Positions 1 through 5,583 of a stretch of 15,271 nt of DNA are shown here, piece after piece. The stretch lies in assembly GCA_002426755.1 (NCBI GenBank), contig DINI01000034.1:5081-20351 (forward strand). The letters run 5' to 3'. The notes below the pieces were generated by a model, which worked only from the letters and a program-made list of their open reading frames with translations, searched no databases and was not told the origin of the DNA. The position numbers and the translations under genes were made by a program. Within the stretch, counting starts at the first letter, position 1, and the number at the start of each line of letters is the position of its first letter. The stretch comes from Flavobacteriaceae bacterium UBA5544 (GTDB taxonomy: Bacteria; Bacteroidota; Bacteroidia; Flavobacteriales; Flavobacteriaceae).

Positions 1-105
1 AAATCCGCGAGGATTTTCCGAAGGAAAATCAGATGTAGCAAAACTGCAACGGCCTTTGGTTAAGCAGTAATTTAGCAATTATTTTTATACGGTGTTAGCA
101 TACGG
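1..105. repeat. attC-like inter-cassette site, cut by the window edge
   Basis: This is the right half of a site like those at 1294-1430 and 1857-1989. It starts inside the AAATCC-GCGA-GGATTTTCC hairpin (1-19), which is followed by an alternative hairpin with a GAA loop (about 11-30). It ends with TTATACGGTGTT and the core GTT (94-96) that opens cassette A (AGCATACGG). The left half lies outside the window, so the array continues to the left. Confidence 0.65.
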
Positions 106-109
106 TTTT

Positions 110-703
110 TTATAATCCAATGTCTTTAATATTCCAATAATCAATTTTTCCTTTTTTTTCTGTTTGATAAAAAATGGCAAAATCAGCTCCAATTGCCCAA
201 TCAGTATCAGGCACGTCAATGTCCGCTTTAAAATAAAGTCGGTTTGAGCGTATAAAATCATATTCCACACTTCTCAATACTGAATATTTTAAAAAATCTC
301 CGTCAAGACTATCTTTAAAAGTCGCTTTTTTGACTTGGGATTTAAGAATAACATCGTTACCCTTTTTTAATATTATTTCAGTTACGTTATCGTGATATAT
401 GTCTTTATAAATAATGGGTTTGTTCAAGTCGTTGATTCGCACAATTGAGCTGTCATTCAACGAGTATGTTTTTAATTCAAGTTGGTGAATTTCATTCCCA
501 ATTTGCACTTCTTGATATTTTCGAATGGTATCGAAGTCGGTTTGCCAATAAACAACGGTTGTGTCCAATTTTTTCAGTTCGGGTTCCGGTTCAGTTTTTA
601 ATTCCGTTTCTGGCTTAAATTCAGATTGCGTTTTTTTCGACTTTTTTTGGTCGCAACTTGATAAAATTGAAAGTGCTAATATTAAAATTAGAAGTTGTTT
701 CAT
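110..703 (-). CDS. Cassette A: small lipoprotein of unknown function
   Basis: A 197-residue protein starting MKQLL at 703. The open frame runs on upstream to 763, but those 20 codons lie in the palindromic cassette site, so the ATG at 703 is preferred. It puts a signal sequence at the N-terminus. Residues 2-16 are hydrophobic and end in a lipobox-like LSSC, so C17 is the likely lipidated cysteine. Residues about 18-45 are a Lys/Glu/Pro-rich tether. The rest is a probable soluble beta-rich domain with no motif I recognise. The lipoprotein call rests on the signal and lipobox; the function is unknown. The start is about 24 nt inside the cassette boundary (AAC 727-729), with no obvious promoter in between, so transcription would have to read through from upstream cassettes. 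The stop lies 5 nt from the other boundary, as in a compact cassette. Confidence 0.7.
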   Translation of the reverse strand: MKQLLILILALSILSSCDQKKSKKTQSEFKPETELKTEPEPELKKLDTTVVYWQTDFDTIRKYQEVQIGNEIHQLELKTYSLNDSSIVRINDLNKPIIYKDIYHDNVTEIILKKGNDVILKSQVKKATFKDSLDGDFLKYSVLRSVEYDFIRSNRLYFKADIDVPDTDWAIGADFAIFYQTEKKGKIDYWNIKDIGL

Positions 704-720
704 TGTACGGTTTTCAACTG

Positions 721-855
721 TTTGGTAACGGTCTCGGTTATGAGTAGTTGCGTGGGTTAGCACTTAACTTTGCAAGTGCGCACCAAACTGAAAATCCGCG
801 AGGATTTTCAGAAGTAGGCGAGAACAAGCAATTACTTATAGCCAATGTTGTGCGT
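721..855. repeat. attC-like site between cassettes A and B
   Basis: It runs from the AAC core (727-729) to GTTGTGCGT (847-855). The left arm GTTATGAG(T)AGTTGCGTG and the right arm AGCAATTACTTATAGCC can fold on each other as in the other sites. The centre holds a 9-bp hairpin with a GCGA loop at 789-810. The AAC side (TTTGGT before AAC) is not complementary to cassette A's other end (AGCATACGG), unlike the other cassettes. Confidence 0.65.
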
Positions 856-863
856 TCGTTTTT

Positions 864-1265
864 TTATTCAGTTTTTGTTAGTTCTGTATAATATTTTTCA
901 TATTCAGCATAAACTTGTTTCAGTTTCGGTCCCATTAATTCTCTTATTTCGGTCATTTCGTTCGCACATTCTCCGAGTAATAGTGATTCGCAATATGAAA
1001 CATTCAGAGCGTTAATTAATTCAGAGTTCAGTTTCTCAATTCGAGATTCTTGAAATTCAAAACAGCGTTTTAATTCCGGGTAATTTTTTGTTTTTATCTG
1101 CTCAATATTATAGTCCGAAAAAATTTCCATTCGAAAGTGTACCATTTCAGGTTCTTCACTTTCTATTTCGTTTTTCAGAATAGGGAATTCAGTTATCAGT
1201 TCCGAATAATATTCATTTGGGCTCATTTTCCCTTCATCCAAATCAGTCCAGTTTTCACTTTTCAT
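864..1265 (-). CDS. Cassette B: small acidic helical protein of unknown function
   Basis: A 133-residue protein starting MKSENW. It has no signal peptide or membrane segment, so it is probably cytoplasmic. It is rich in Glu and predicted to be mostly helical. There is an aromatic stretch around MEIFSDYNIEQ (residues 47-57) and a Cys-containing centre (CFEF near 68, SYCES near 92, GECANE near 98). The phrases resemble short conserved proteins found scattered through bacterial genomes, perhaps one of the DUF families, but I cannot name one safely. The start at 1265 is preceded on its strand by AGGAAAT, a possible ribosome site, and lies 34 nt inside the cassette end (ACGCAC-AAC, 1294-1302). The stop is 8 nt from the other end. 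The tight fit and shared orientation support a real cassette gene. Confidence 0.7.
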   Translation of the reverse strand: MKSENWTDLDEGKMSPNEYYSELITEFPILKNEIESEEPEMVHFRMEIFSDYNIEQIKTKNYPELKRCFEFQESRIEKLNSELINALNVSYCESLLLGECANEMTEIRELMGPKLKQVYAEYEKYYTELTKTE

Positions 1266-1293
1266 TTTATTTCCTATTGAGTGCTCTCAAATG

Positions 1294-1430
1294 ACGCACA
1301 ACGTGTTTGGCTATGGTTTCGTTGCGGATAAATGCGCGAGGATTTTCCGCTATAACTCAAAGTTAGTAAAAGTGCAAGGAATTTCAGTTATGAAATTCCG
1401 CCGCAATGAACTATAGCCGGTGTTGTACGC
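1294..1430. repeat. attC-like site between cassettes B and C
   Basis: A 137-bp site from ACGCAC-AAC (1294-1302) to GTT-GTACGC (1422-1430). Long arms pair: TTTGGCTATGG...GTTGCGG (from about 1306) against CCGCAATGAACTATAGCCGG (from about 1401). Inside is a GCGGA...TCCGC stem (1325-1350) closed over a GCGA loop, and a second small palindrome, GGAATTTCA/TGAAATTCC (about 1379-1399). Size and fold match a long integron attC. Confidence 0.75.
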
Positions 1431-1441
1431 TGGCTTTTTTT

Positions 1442-1846
1442 TCATTCCGCTATACTTTTAATCAAATCGTTTTGTAAAAATTCAAATTCCGATTTTTTCC
1501 AGAAATTCAAGTTAATTAATCCTGTTGTACTGTCCTCAATCCATTTTCCGTTTTCATAAGACTCCACAGTCCATTTTATAGGTCGATTTCCTTTTTTTGT
1601 CAATTTTAGTCGGCAGTCTTTGGAAAGTCCGAAAGCAAAGCAATTCAGAGCATCGTTTTCATTGTCAAATTCTTCGTGCCAAAAGTCAAACGCAACAGTA
1701 AAATTTCCGTTTTCATTGTCAGTCAGCGTAACTGGAAATCCGTTCTCACTTTTTGGGTTCACAGTTATTGATTCCGCATTTACTTCAAATTCCGCTTCAG
1801 GATATTTTTTCAATCGGATTATTATTTCGTCTATGGTTTTGCTCAT
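1442..1846 (-). CDS. Cassette C: conserved small protein of unknown function
   Basis: A 134-residue soluble protein starting MSKTIDE, with no signal peptide. It is likely an alpha/beta fold. A short N-terminal helix is followed by alternating strands, then an aromatic stretch FDFWHEEF (near 53-60), NCFAFGLS (near 68-75), a WTVESYENGKWIEDSTTG block (near 91-108) and a closing NLNFWKKSEF segment. I have the impression that the GLS..CRLK..G...W..E....G.WIEDS pattern recurs in an uncharacterised family from diverse bacteria, but I cannot name it. The ATG at 1846 is only 10 nt from the cassette boundary (GCGTAC at 1857-1862). There is no room for its own promoter and almost none for a leader, so expression must come from upstream across the attC-like site at 1857-1989. 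Confidence 0.72.
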   Translation of the reverse strand: MSKTIDEIIIRLKKYPEAEFEVNAESITVNPKSENGFPVTLTDNENGNFTVAFDFWHEEFDNENDALNCFAFGLSKDCRLKLTKKGNRPIKWTVESYENGKWIEDSTTGLINLNFWKKSEFEFLQNDLIKSIAE

Positions 1847-1856
1847 TTTTCAGCTT

Positions 1857-1989
1857 GCGTACAACGGTTTTGTGTATGGCTTGTTGCGGGAAATCCGCAA
1901 GGATTTTCCCTCGTGACCGAAAGATAGCAAATTGCAATGAATTCCGATTAGCAATTCAGCCGCAATGAGCTATACACGGTGTTGGCGGT
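1857..1989. repeat. attC-like site between cassettes C and D
   Basis: A 133-bp site from GCGTAC-AAC (1857-1865) to GTT-GGCGGT (1981-1989). The outer arms TGTGTATGGCTTGTTGCGG and CCGCAATGAGCTATACACGG are near-complementary over about 18 bp. The inner hairpin GGGAAATCC-GCAA-GGATTTTCCC (1888-1910) keeps a GNRA-type loop although the loop base differs from the other sites. Confidence 0.78.
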
Positions 1990-2015
1990 TCGTTGTTTTT
2001 ACTCGTGTTCAGTTT

Positions 2016-2372
2016 TTAAATACTTTGTCCAAAAGTCAGCAAGTTAGTGTCAGGGTCAAGTAATGCAAATTCCTTTTGTCCCCAAGGTTTGGTATTTAAT
2101 GCTCCGTTTGGATGAATTTCTGTTTTATTGGCAAGTAGAGAGTTATATAAAATTTCAATGTCTTTTGTTCGTATATATACTTGTCCATAATTTTCTTTCG
2201 GGTCAAGGTCTTTAAATTCAAAAAAATGAATTTCGATACTCTCTTTTTGCACCATTAAATATCCTTCATAGTCGCCTATTTCTTTAAAACCTAATCGATT
2301 TATATAAAAATCTCTGGTTGCGTTTTTGTTACGCATTGGTAGTTTTGGAATTATATCTATTAGCATATACAC
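2016..2372 (-). CDS. Cassette D, gene 2: VOC-fold bleomycin-resistance-like protein
   Basis: A 118-residue protein with the vicinal-oxygen-chelate/glyoxalase layout: IPKLPMRNKNATRDFYINRLGF (residues 8-29, strand plus helix), then YLMVQKESIEIHFFEF (38-53), the second half from about 58, and a final KPWGQKEFALLDPDTNLLTFG. This closely follows the bleomycin-binding (Ble/BLMA-type) branch of the VOC superfamily. Members of that branch dimerise and sequester a bleomycin-family glycopeptide rather than catalyse a reaction. The VOC fold is solid; the ligand is inferred and could differ. The start could be Met1 (2372) or Met3 (2366). It lies 71 bp downstream of the Crp/Fnr gene on the same strand, inside the same cassette, with no attC between them. 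A two-gene cassette pairing a possible resistance protein with a regulator is plausible. Confidence 0.82.
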   Translation of the reverse strand: MYMLIDIIPKLPMRNKNATRDFYINRLGFKEIGDYEGYLMVQKESIEIHFFEFKDLDPKENYGQVYIRTKDIEILYNSLLANKTEIHPNGALNTKPWGQKEFALLDPDTNLLTFGQSI

Positions 2373-2443
2373 AGCATTTAATTTGTTAATATGAGCAAAG
2401 GTGGCAATAATTTGAAACTCTTCAATTGATTACAATCAAGAAA

Positions 2444-3013
2444 TCAATTTATTCGTGCTCTTACTCTACTCAAGGTTTCAGGTGTAATTCCTAGATATGA
2501 TGCTATTTGCATTTGAGGAAAACGATTAATCCAATCAGGATTGTTTAAAAGTAAGTGCTCATATCGTTTATCCGGACTTTTTAATTTTAATGTCGATATT
2601 TGAGTTGTTGGAAAAGTCAAATTGGCAATTAATGAGTTTAACATACTAAAGGAAGAATCTATTTCCATAAGATTATGAATATCTAATAGCGAAATAGTAG
2701 CAATTTTTGAATTTTCATTTGCTTCAATATAATTTTTTGATGGTTGTTTCAGCATTAGACTTTCAAGGTCAGAAACCCAATTTTTTTCGGTAAAAAATTG
2801 TATTGTCAATTCATTTTGTTCTGTTTTTTGATATAAACGGAAACTACCACGTATGATGAAAGCGATATGATTACAAATCTGATTTTGCTTTAGAAGAAAA
2901 TCCTTTTTTTTAATCTCTTTTAACGATAGTTTATCCGTAAAAATTTTTAGATGTTCTTCCGAAAATGGATAAATTGTCAAAAGTGTTTTTTTTATTTCTT
3001 CAAATTCTGTCAT
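2444..3013 (-). CDS. Cassette D, gene 1: Crp/Fnr-family transcriptional regulator
   Basis: A 189-residue protein with an N-terminal cyclic-nucleotide-binding-like beta-barrel (about 15-110, with the IIRGSFRLY turn near 53-61) and a C-terminal helix-turn-helix whose recognition region is IASYLGITPETLSRVRA (170-186). The length of about 190 residues and the short C-terminus after the HTH are usual for Bacteroidota Crp/Fnr proteins. Whether it binds any nucleotide is not clear, because the usual Arg/Ser phosphate-binding cassette is not evident. The start at 3013 is 31 nt inside the cassette boundary (ACCGCC-AAC, 3044-3052). It is the first gene of a two-gene cassette, followed after 71 bp by the VOC protein, and could regulate that neighbour; this is inference. 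Alternative: an unrelated global-type regulator carried by chance. Confidence 0.88.
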   Translation of the reverse strand: MTEFEEIKKTLLTIYPFSEEHLKIFTDKLSLKEIKKKDFLLKQNQICNHIAFIIRGSFRLYQKTEQNELTIQFFTEKNWVSDLESLMLKQPSKNYIEANENSKIATISLLDIHNLMEIDSSFSMLNSLIANLTFPTTQISTLKLKSPDKRYEHLLLNNPDWINRFPQMQIASYLGITPETLSRVRARIN

Positions 3014-3043
3014 TTACTTTGAATTCGTAATTTACTCTCAATG

Positions 3044-3181
3044 ACCGCCAACGTTGTTGTGTATGAGCCGTTGCGTGGGGTTTCCCTAAACTCGCCAAGT
3101 ACAAAACTCCGCTGGAATTTCCGAAGGAATATTCCAGATAAGCGATGACGAAGCAATGGTTTATACACGGTGTTGCCCACC
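3044..3181. repeat. attC-like site between cassettes D and E
   Basis: A 138-bp site from ACCGCC-AAC (3044-3052) to GTT-GCCCACC (3172-3181). The outer arms TGTGTATGAGCCGTTGCG and AAGCAATGGTTTATACACGG pair. The inner hairpin differs in sequence from the other sites (CTGGAATTTCC...GGAATATTCCAG, about 3111-3136, GAA loop) but sits at the same place. Confidence 0.72.
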
Positions 3182-3698
3182 GTTTTTTCTTTTCCCACGT
3201 TCTGTTTTTCACGTCCGATTTAATCTCTTTTTTTCTTTTTAAAAATCCAAATTAGTCAATTTCAGTTAAATTTCTTTGTGGTTTTCGGTATTCCGTTTTT
3301 CTTTTTTCCATTTCAGATTGAAATTAGTCGATAAACACGAAGTTTCTGACTTGCACTTAAAAAACCAAAAAAAAATTTCGATTCCCTTCCGCCGGATTTT
3401 CCGTCCGAGTAAATTTCGGCGCAACGTTTTTCCTTTCAGTTTTTCATTCCGTTCCGTTTTTCCGTCCGAGTATTCAATTCAAGATGGATTTTCGGGTAGG
3501 CGAGGACTTTTCATTTTAGAAACTGCGAAGGTCAGTTCGCGGAAATCCCGTTTTTTATCAGTTCCGCTTTTCCGTTCAGATTGGTTTTCGGTTTCGCATA
3601 ATTCAATTTGTCAATATTTGGCTTAAAATCCCAAAAAAATTTCGGATTCAGATAGGTTTTTTTTCTATTTTCAATTCCAGTTGCGATTTTTCTTTAAT
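3182..3698. other. Cassette E interior: no credible gene
   Basis: This 517-bp stretch lies between matching cassette ends (GCCCACC 3175-3181 and GGTGGGC 3699-3705). I see no convincing coding frame. The minus strand, on which the other cassettes code, is broken by stops in the stretch I translated. The plus-strand frame at 3276-3626 gives a Phe/Ser/Arg-rich protein that looks like an artefact of the T-rich strand. It may be a non-coding or decayed cassette. It directly follows an attI-like copy on the minus strand, so it would be the first cassette of that segment and could carry a promoter or a small RNA; neither is shown. Confidence 0.55.
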
Positions 3699-3710
3699 GG
3701 TGGGCAACTT

Positions 3711-3835
3711 GTTATATAAGTATAAATATACTCTATATCCCATTATCTTTACGGGATATGAGGAGCTTTTTGTTCTCTTTTCGGTTTTTTGTTATTCCCA
3801 TAAATGCTTCTTTGCTTCAGCGATTAACGGCCTAT
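3711..3835 (-). repeat. 125-bp repeat, copy 1 (attI-like), inside the array
   Basis: It matches 5007-5131 over 125 bp with four differences and no gaps. On the minus strand it ends ...ACTTATATAACA and is followed by GTTGCCC, the end of cassette E. An AAC-TT-GTT inverted core at the cassette junction is comparable with the AAC-AAA-GTT core of class 1 attI. It contains a 7-bp hairpin (ATATCCC 3735-3741, GGGATAT 3753-3759, 11-nt loop). The repeat is seen directly; the attI role is inferred from position and core. Alternatives are a shared leader, or one half of an unusually long attC. Confidence 0.7.
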
Positions 3836-3940
3836 CAACATTCCAACACCACACAATCAACATTATGAGATAATTAGAAATTAAATATTATATTTGAAGA
3901 ACGGGATAAGTGCTTTTCATAGGATACGGTGTTGTTACAC
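3836..3940. other. Half attC-like site joined to attI-like copy 1
   Basis: On the minus strand cassette F ends with an R''-like arm (CGTGTAACAAC then ACCGTATCC, 3951-3925). Instead of the expected second half with GTT, AT-rich sequence follows and then the 125-bp repeat begins at 3835. The normal palindromic arm (TGTGTATG...GTTGCG) is missing. This looks like a junction where an attC half was lost or two array segments were fused. Confidence is limited because the remnant is short. Confidence 0.45.
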
Positions 3941-3944
3941 GTTT

Positions 3945-4379
3945 TTATTCTTTTTTAATATTTCTATCCAACCAATTTTTTCCGAAAAGTTTCTTTTTGT
4001 CAGTCAAAAGTTCTTTAAGAGATACCTTTTCAAAATAAGTACAACCAGAACAAATCGAGACTAATTCATCTGATTGTTTTATTTTCGAAATCAGATTCAA
4101 TTCAATTTCAGAGAGATTGTACTTTCCAAGTTCATTTAGTTTTTCGAGAGTGATAACGGATAAATATTTTTCCGCTTTATTTTCAGATTCCAGTTGTTTT
4201 GAAATCCAGTTATAGTTTTCGCTATTCAGTTTTTGGGCATATTTCTCAACAATTTTAGAAGGTTGTCCAGCAAAATAACAAGCAAATCCAACCATTTCAT
4301 TCTTATCCACATTTTCTTGAGCGTTCACAACGCTTAAAATTCCAATTAAGAATACTATGATTATTATTTTAGTTCGCAT
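3945..4379 (-). CDS. Cassette F: small exported protein of unknown function
   Basis: A 144-residue protein beginning MRTKIIII, with a typical signal peptide: basic n-region, hydrophobic residues 5-17, likely cleavage after VVNA or VVNAQ. The mature part is about 123 residues, mainly helical and Lys/Glu-rich. It has a single Cys at 34 and a C-x-x-C pair at 110-113 (CSGC), which could form a disulfide, a redox site or a metal site in the periplasm. No family is recognised. The start lies 18 nt inside the cassette boundary and the stop 5 nt from the other, the same compact geometry as cassettes A-C. Its two ends (GTTACACG and TGTGTGGC) pair fully only if G-T wobbles are allowed, and its downstream site is incomplete, so it may be an older insertion. 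Confidence 0.7.
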   Translation of the reverse strand: MRTKIIIIVFLIGILSVVNAQENVDKNEMVGFACYFAGQPSKIVEKYAQKLNSENYNWISKQLESENKAEKYLSVITLEKLNELGKYNLSEIELNLISKIKQSDELVSICSGCTYFEKVSLKELLTDKKKLFGKNWLDRNIKKE

Positions 4380-4389
4380 TTTTCTAGAA

Positions 4390-4528
4390 TGTGTGGCAAC
4401 GTTTTTGTGTATGAGTTGTGGCGTGTCTCGTCACGAACCAATCCAAGTACAAAACCAAGCAGGAAAATCCGCGAGGATTTTCCGAAGTAGCTCTGACCAA
4501 GCCATAACTTATACACGGTGTTATGCGC
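4390..4528. repeat. attC-like site between cassettes F and G
   Basis: A 139-bp site from GTGTGGC-AAC (4391-4400) to GTT-ATGCGC (4520-4528). The arms TGTGTATGAGTTGTGGCGTG and CCATAACTTATACACGG pair. The central GGAAAATCC-GCGA-GGATTTTCC hairpin (4462-4483) is perfect over 9 bp. Confidence 0.75.
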
Positions 4529-4995
4529 TGGTTTTTTTCCTTTTCAGTTTGCCTAAAAGTCAAAAAATCAGGCGCAATTTCGTTTCGGTTAAATTATTAA
4601 ATTTCAGCTTATAATCGGGAAAAAATTTCGTTTTTGCCAAATTCCGTCGTTTTCTTTTTCAGCGTAATGCTTTTCACGAACGTTTTGACGTCCAGATTTT
4701 CAGCCCAAGTTTTTTCGGTTTGCTAAATTTTCGATGCAAAGGACGAACCTTTGGTAAATCCTTTCAGCGCACAGTTTAGCCGTAATATTTGTCGTTTCTG
4801 TTATTTAGCCAAAACTTTGTGAAAACTAAATTTTCGATTTGCGAACTGACCTTTGGACAGCTTTATTTAGCATTAATTTCCGCAGAGTTTCGATTTCGTA
4901 TGAGTGGAAATTTCGGCGTAATAATTTTTCATTTTAAGTTCTTAAAAATCAAAAAATTTGAACGGAATCACGATTTTCGTTGGTCTTTTCAACTT
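4529..4995. other. Cassette G interior: no credible gene
   Basis: This 467-bp T-rich stretch lies between matching ends (ATGCGC 4523-4528 and GCGCAT 4996-5001). There is no useful frame on the minus strand. The plus-strand frame starting at 4789 runs across the cassette end into the 125-bp repeat and is Phe-rich, so it is not believed. Like cassette E, it is the first cassette after an attI-like copy. It shares two short words with E: AAATTTCGGCG (4908-4918 and 3411-3421) and, inverted, GCGAACTGACCTT (4841-4853; complement at 3528-3540). These may be chance or remnants. Confidence 0.5.
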
Positions 4996-5006
4996 GCGCA
5001 TAACAT

Positions 5007-5131
5007 GTTATATAAGTATAAATATACTCTATGTCCCATTATCTTTACGGGATATGAGTAACTTTTTGTTCTCTTTTCGGTTTTTTGTTATTCCCATAAA
5101 AGCTTCTTTGCTTCAGCGATTAACGGCCTAT
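5007..5131 (-). repeat. 125-bp repeat, copy 2 (candidate attI), at the array end
   Basis: This copy marks the right edge of the array. On the minus strand it ends TATAACA and meets GTTATGCGC of cassette G, giving the palindrome ATAACATGTTAT (5001-5012 on the plus strand). The cassettes are all read away from it, which is where attI lies in a known integron. Its hairpin differs from copy 1 by one base (ATGTCCC/GGGATAT), which keeps a G-T pair. The integrase expected next to attI is absent in 5132-5583. Confidence 0.65.
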
Positions 5132-5583
5132 TGATAGAGAGTTCGCCACGTTTATTATGTTACATGGTGAATCATCTTCAACTTTTTTCAAAAATTTTTG
5201 ATTTTTTTTTCGCAAGCCCTTCATCTTCAGAAACATTAGGATTGGCGCGGTGTTGATGTATTCCTAGCTTTGTAGTTTTTTGTTATTTTTTGAATGTTTT
5301 TTATCGGACTTTTTATACACTTTGTCGAACATATTGTTTTTTTGTGTAATATTGTCCTGTCAAATGACTACAAGCTGCTAAAATGATCAGTAGCGCTCAA
5401 GGGACAAATGACTTCAGTTCTGAGCATTTATATTTTTTGTTAATTAATTATTACGAGGGATGGACGGGGATGTCCATATTTTCTGAAAAGGTCTCATTGA
5501 CTTGGGAAGAAAATCGAGCGCAATGCAAAGCCATAAATGGCTGCGGGTTGTGGGTGTATTTTAACAATTAATTTTAACCCCAA
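5132..5583. other. Gene-poor stretch between the array and the next gene
   Basis: No integrase, transposase or other credible gene is visible. A GCGGTGTTG word at 5247-5255 resembles the R' side of the attC-like sites (CGGTGTTG), but no matching partner arm was found, so it may be chance. A small inverted repeat, ATGGAC...GTCCAT (5460-5465, 5472-5477), lies in the likely leader of the gene at 5584. The 62-codon frame at 5383-5571 shows no codon or motif support. Confidence 0.5.

Larger units (their letters stand above)
94..5131 (-). mobile_element. Integron-like gene-cassette array without an integrase
   Basis: Seven cassettes (A 97-726, B 850-1299, C 1425-1862, D 1984-3049, E 3175-3705, F 3941-4397, G 4523-5001) are separated mainly by long imperfect palindromes. 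Seen directly: the bases after GTT at one end of a cassette are the reverse complement of the bases before AAC at the other end. The pairs are GTGCGT/ACGCAC in B, GTACGC/GCGTAC in C, GGCGGT/ACCGCC in D, GCCCACC/GGTGGGC in E and ATGCGC/GCGCAT in G. These differ between cassettes, while AAC/GTT and the flanking arms are shared. Known: in integrons the R' and R'' cores of one attC are split to the two ends of an inserted cassette, which gives exactly this pattern. All recognisable genes lie on the minus strand with starts close to the boundary. No tyrosine recombinase is encoded here, so mobility would depend on an integrase elsewhere. The cores do not fit the strict GTTRRRY consensus. Confidence 0.78.

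Noticed and set aside
704..763. Upstream extension of the cassette A protein to 763
   Set aside because: The added 20 codons are the attC-like palindrome. The ATG at 703 gives a proper lipoprotein signal at the N-terminus.
3276..3626. 116-codon plus-strand frame in cassette E
   Set aside because: Rich in Phe, Ser and Arg in the way expected from T-rich DNA, opposite to the strand used by all other cassettes, and without any protein-like pattern.
94..5006. Toxin-antitoxin or phage-defence island reading of the small cassette genes
   Set aside because: Integron cassettes often carry such genes, but none of the proteins here shows a toxin, antitoxin or defence motif that I can recognise.
4789..5061. 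90-codon plus-strand frame at the end of cassette G
   Set aside because: It crosses the cassette boundary into the 125-bp repeat and is Phe-rich, so it is an accidental frame.
1..5131. CRISPR array
   Set aside because: The repeats are about 135 bp, imperfect and palindromic, and the spaces between them are gene-sized. There are no short regular repeats or cas genes.
3711..5131. Insertion sequence or composite transposon bounded by the 125-bp direct repeats
   Set aside because: No transposase lies between the copies, there are no terminal inverted repeats or target duplications, and each copy ends exactly at a cassette core. An attI-like role fits better.
5247..5255. GCGGTGTTG as a further attC-like R' core
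   Set aside because: It resembles the sites, but no arm complementary to the following bases was found in the window. Treated as probable chance.
5383..5571. 62-codon open frame before the gene at 5584
   Set aside because: No recognisable motif, no ribosome site that stands out, and it lies in what looks like a leader region. It remains possible but cannot be supported.
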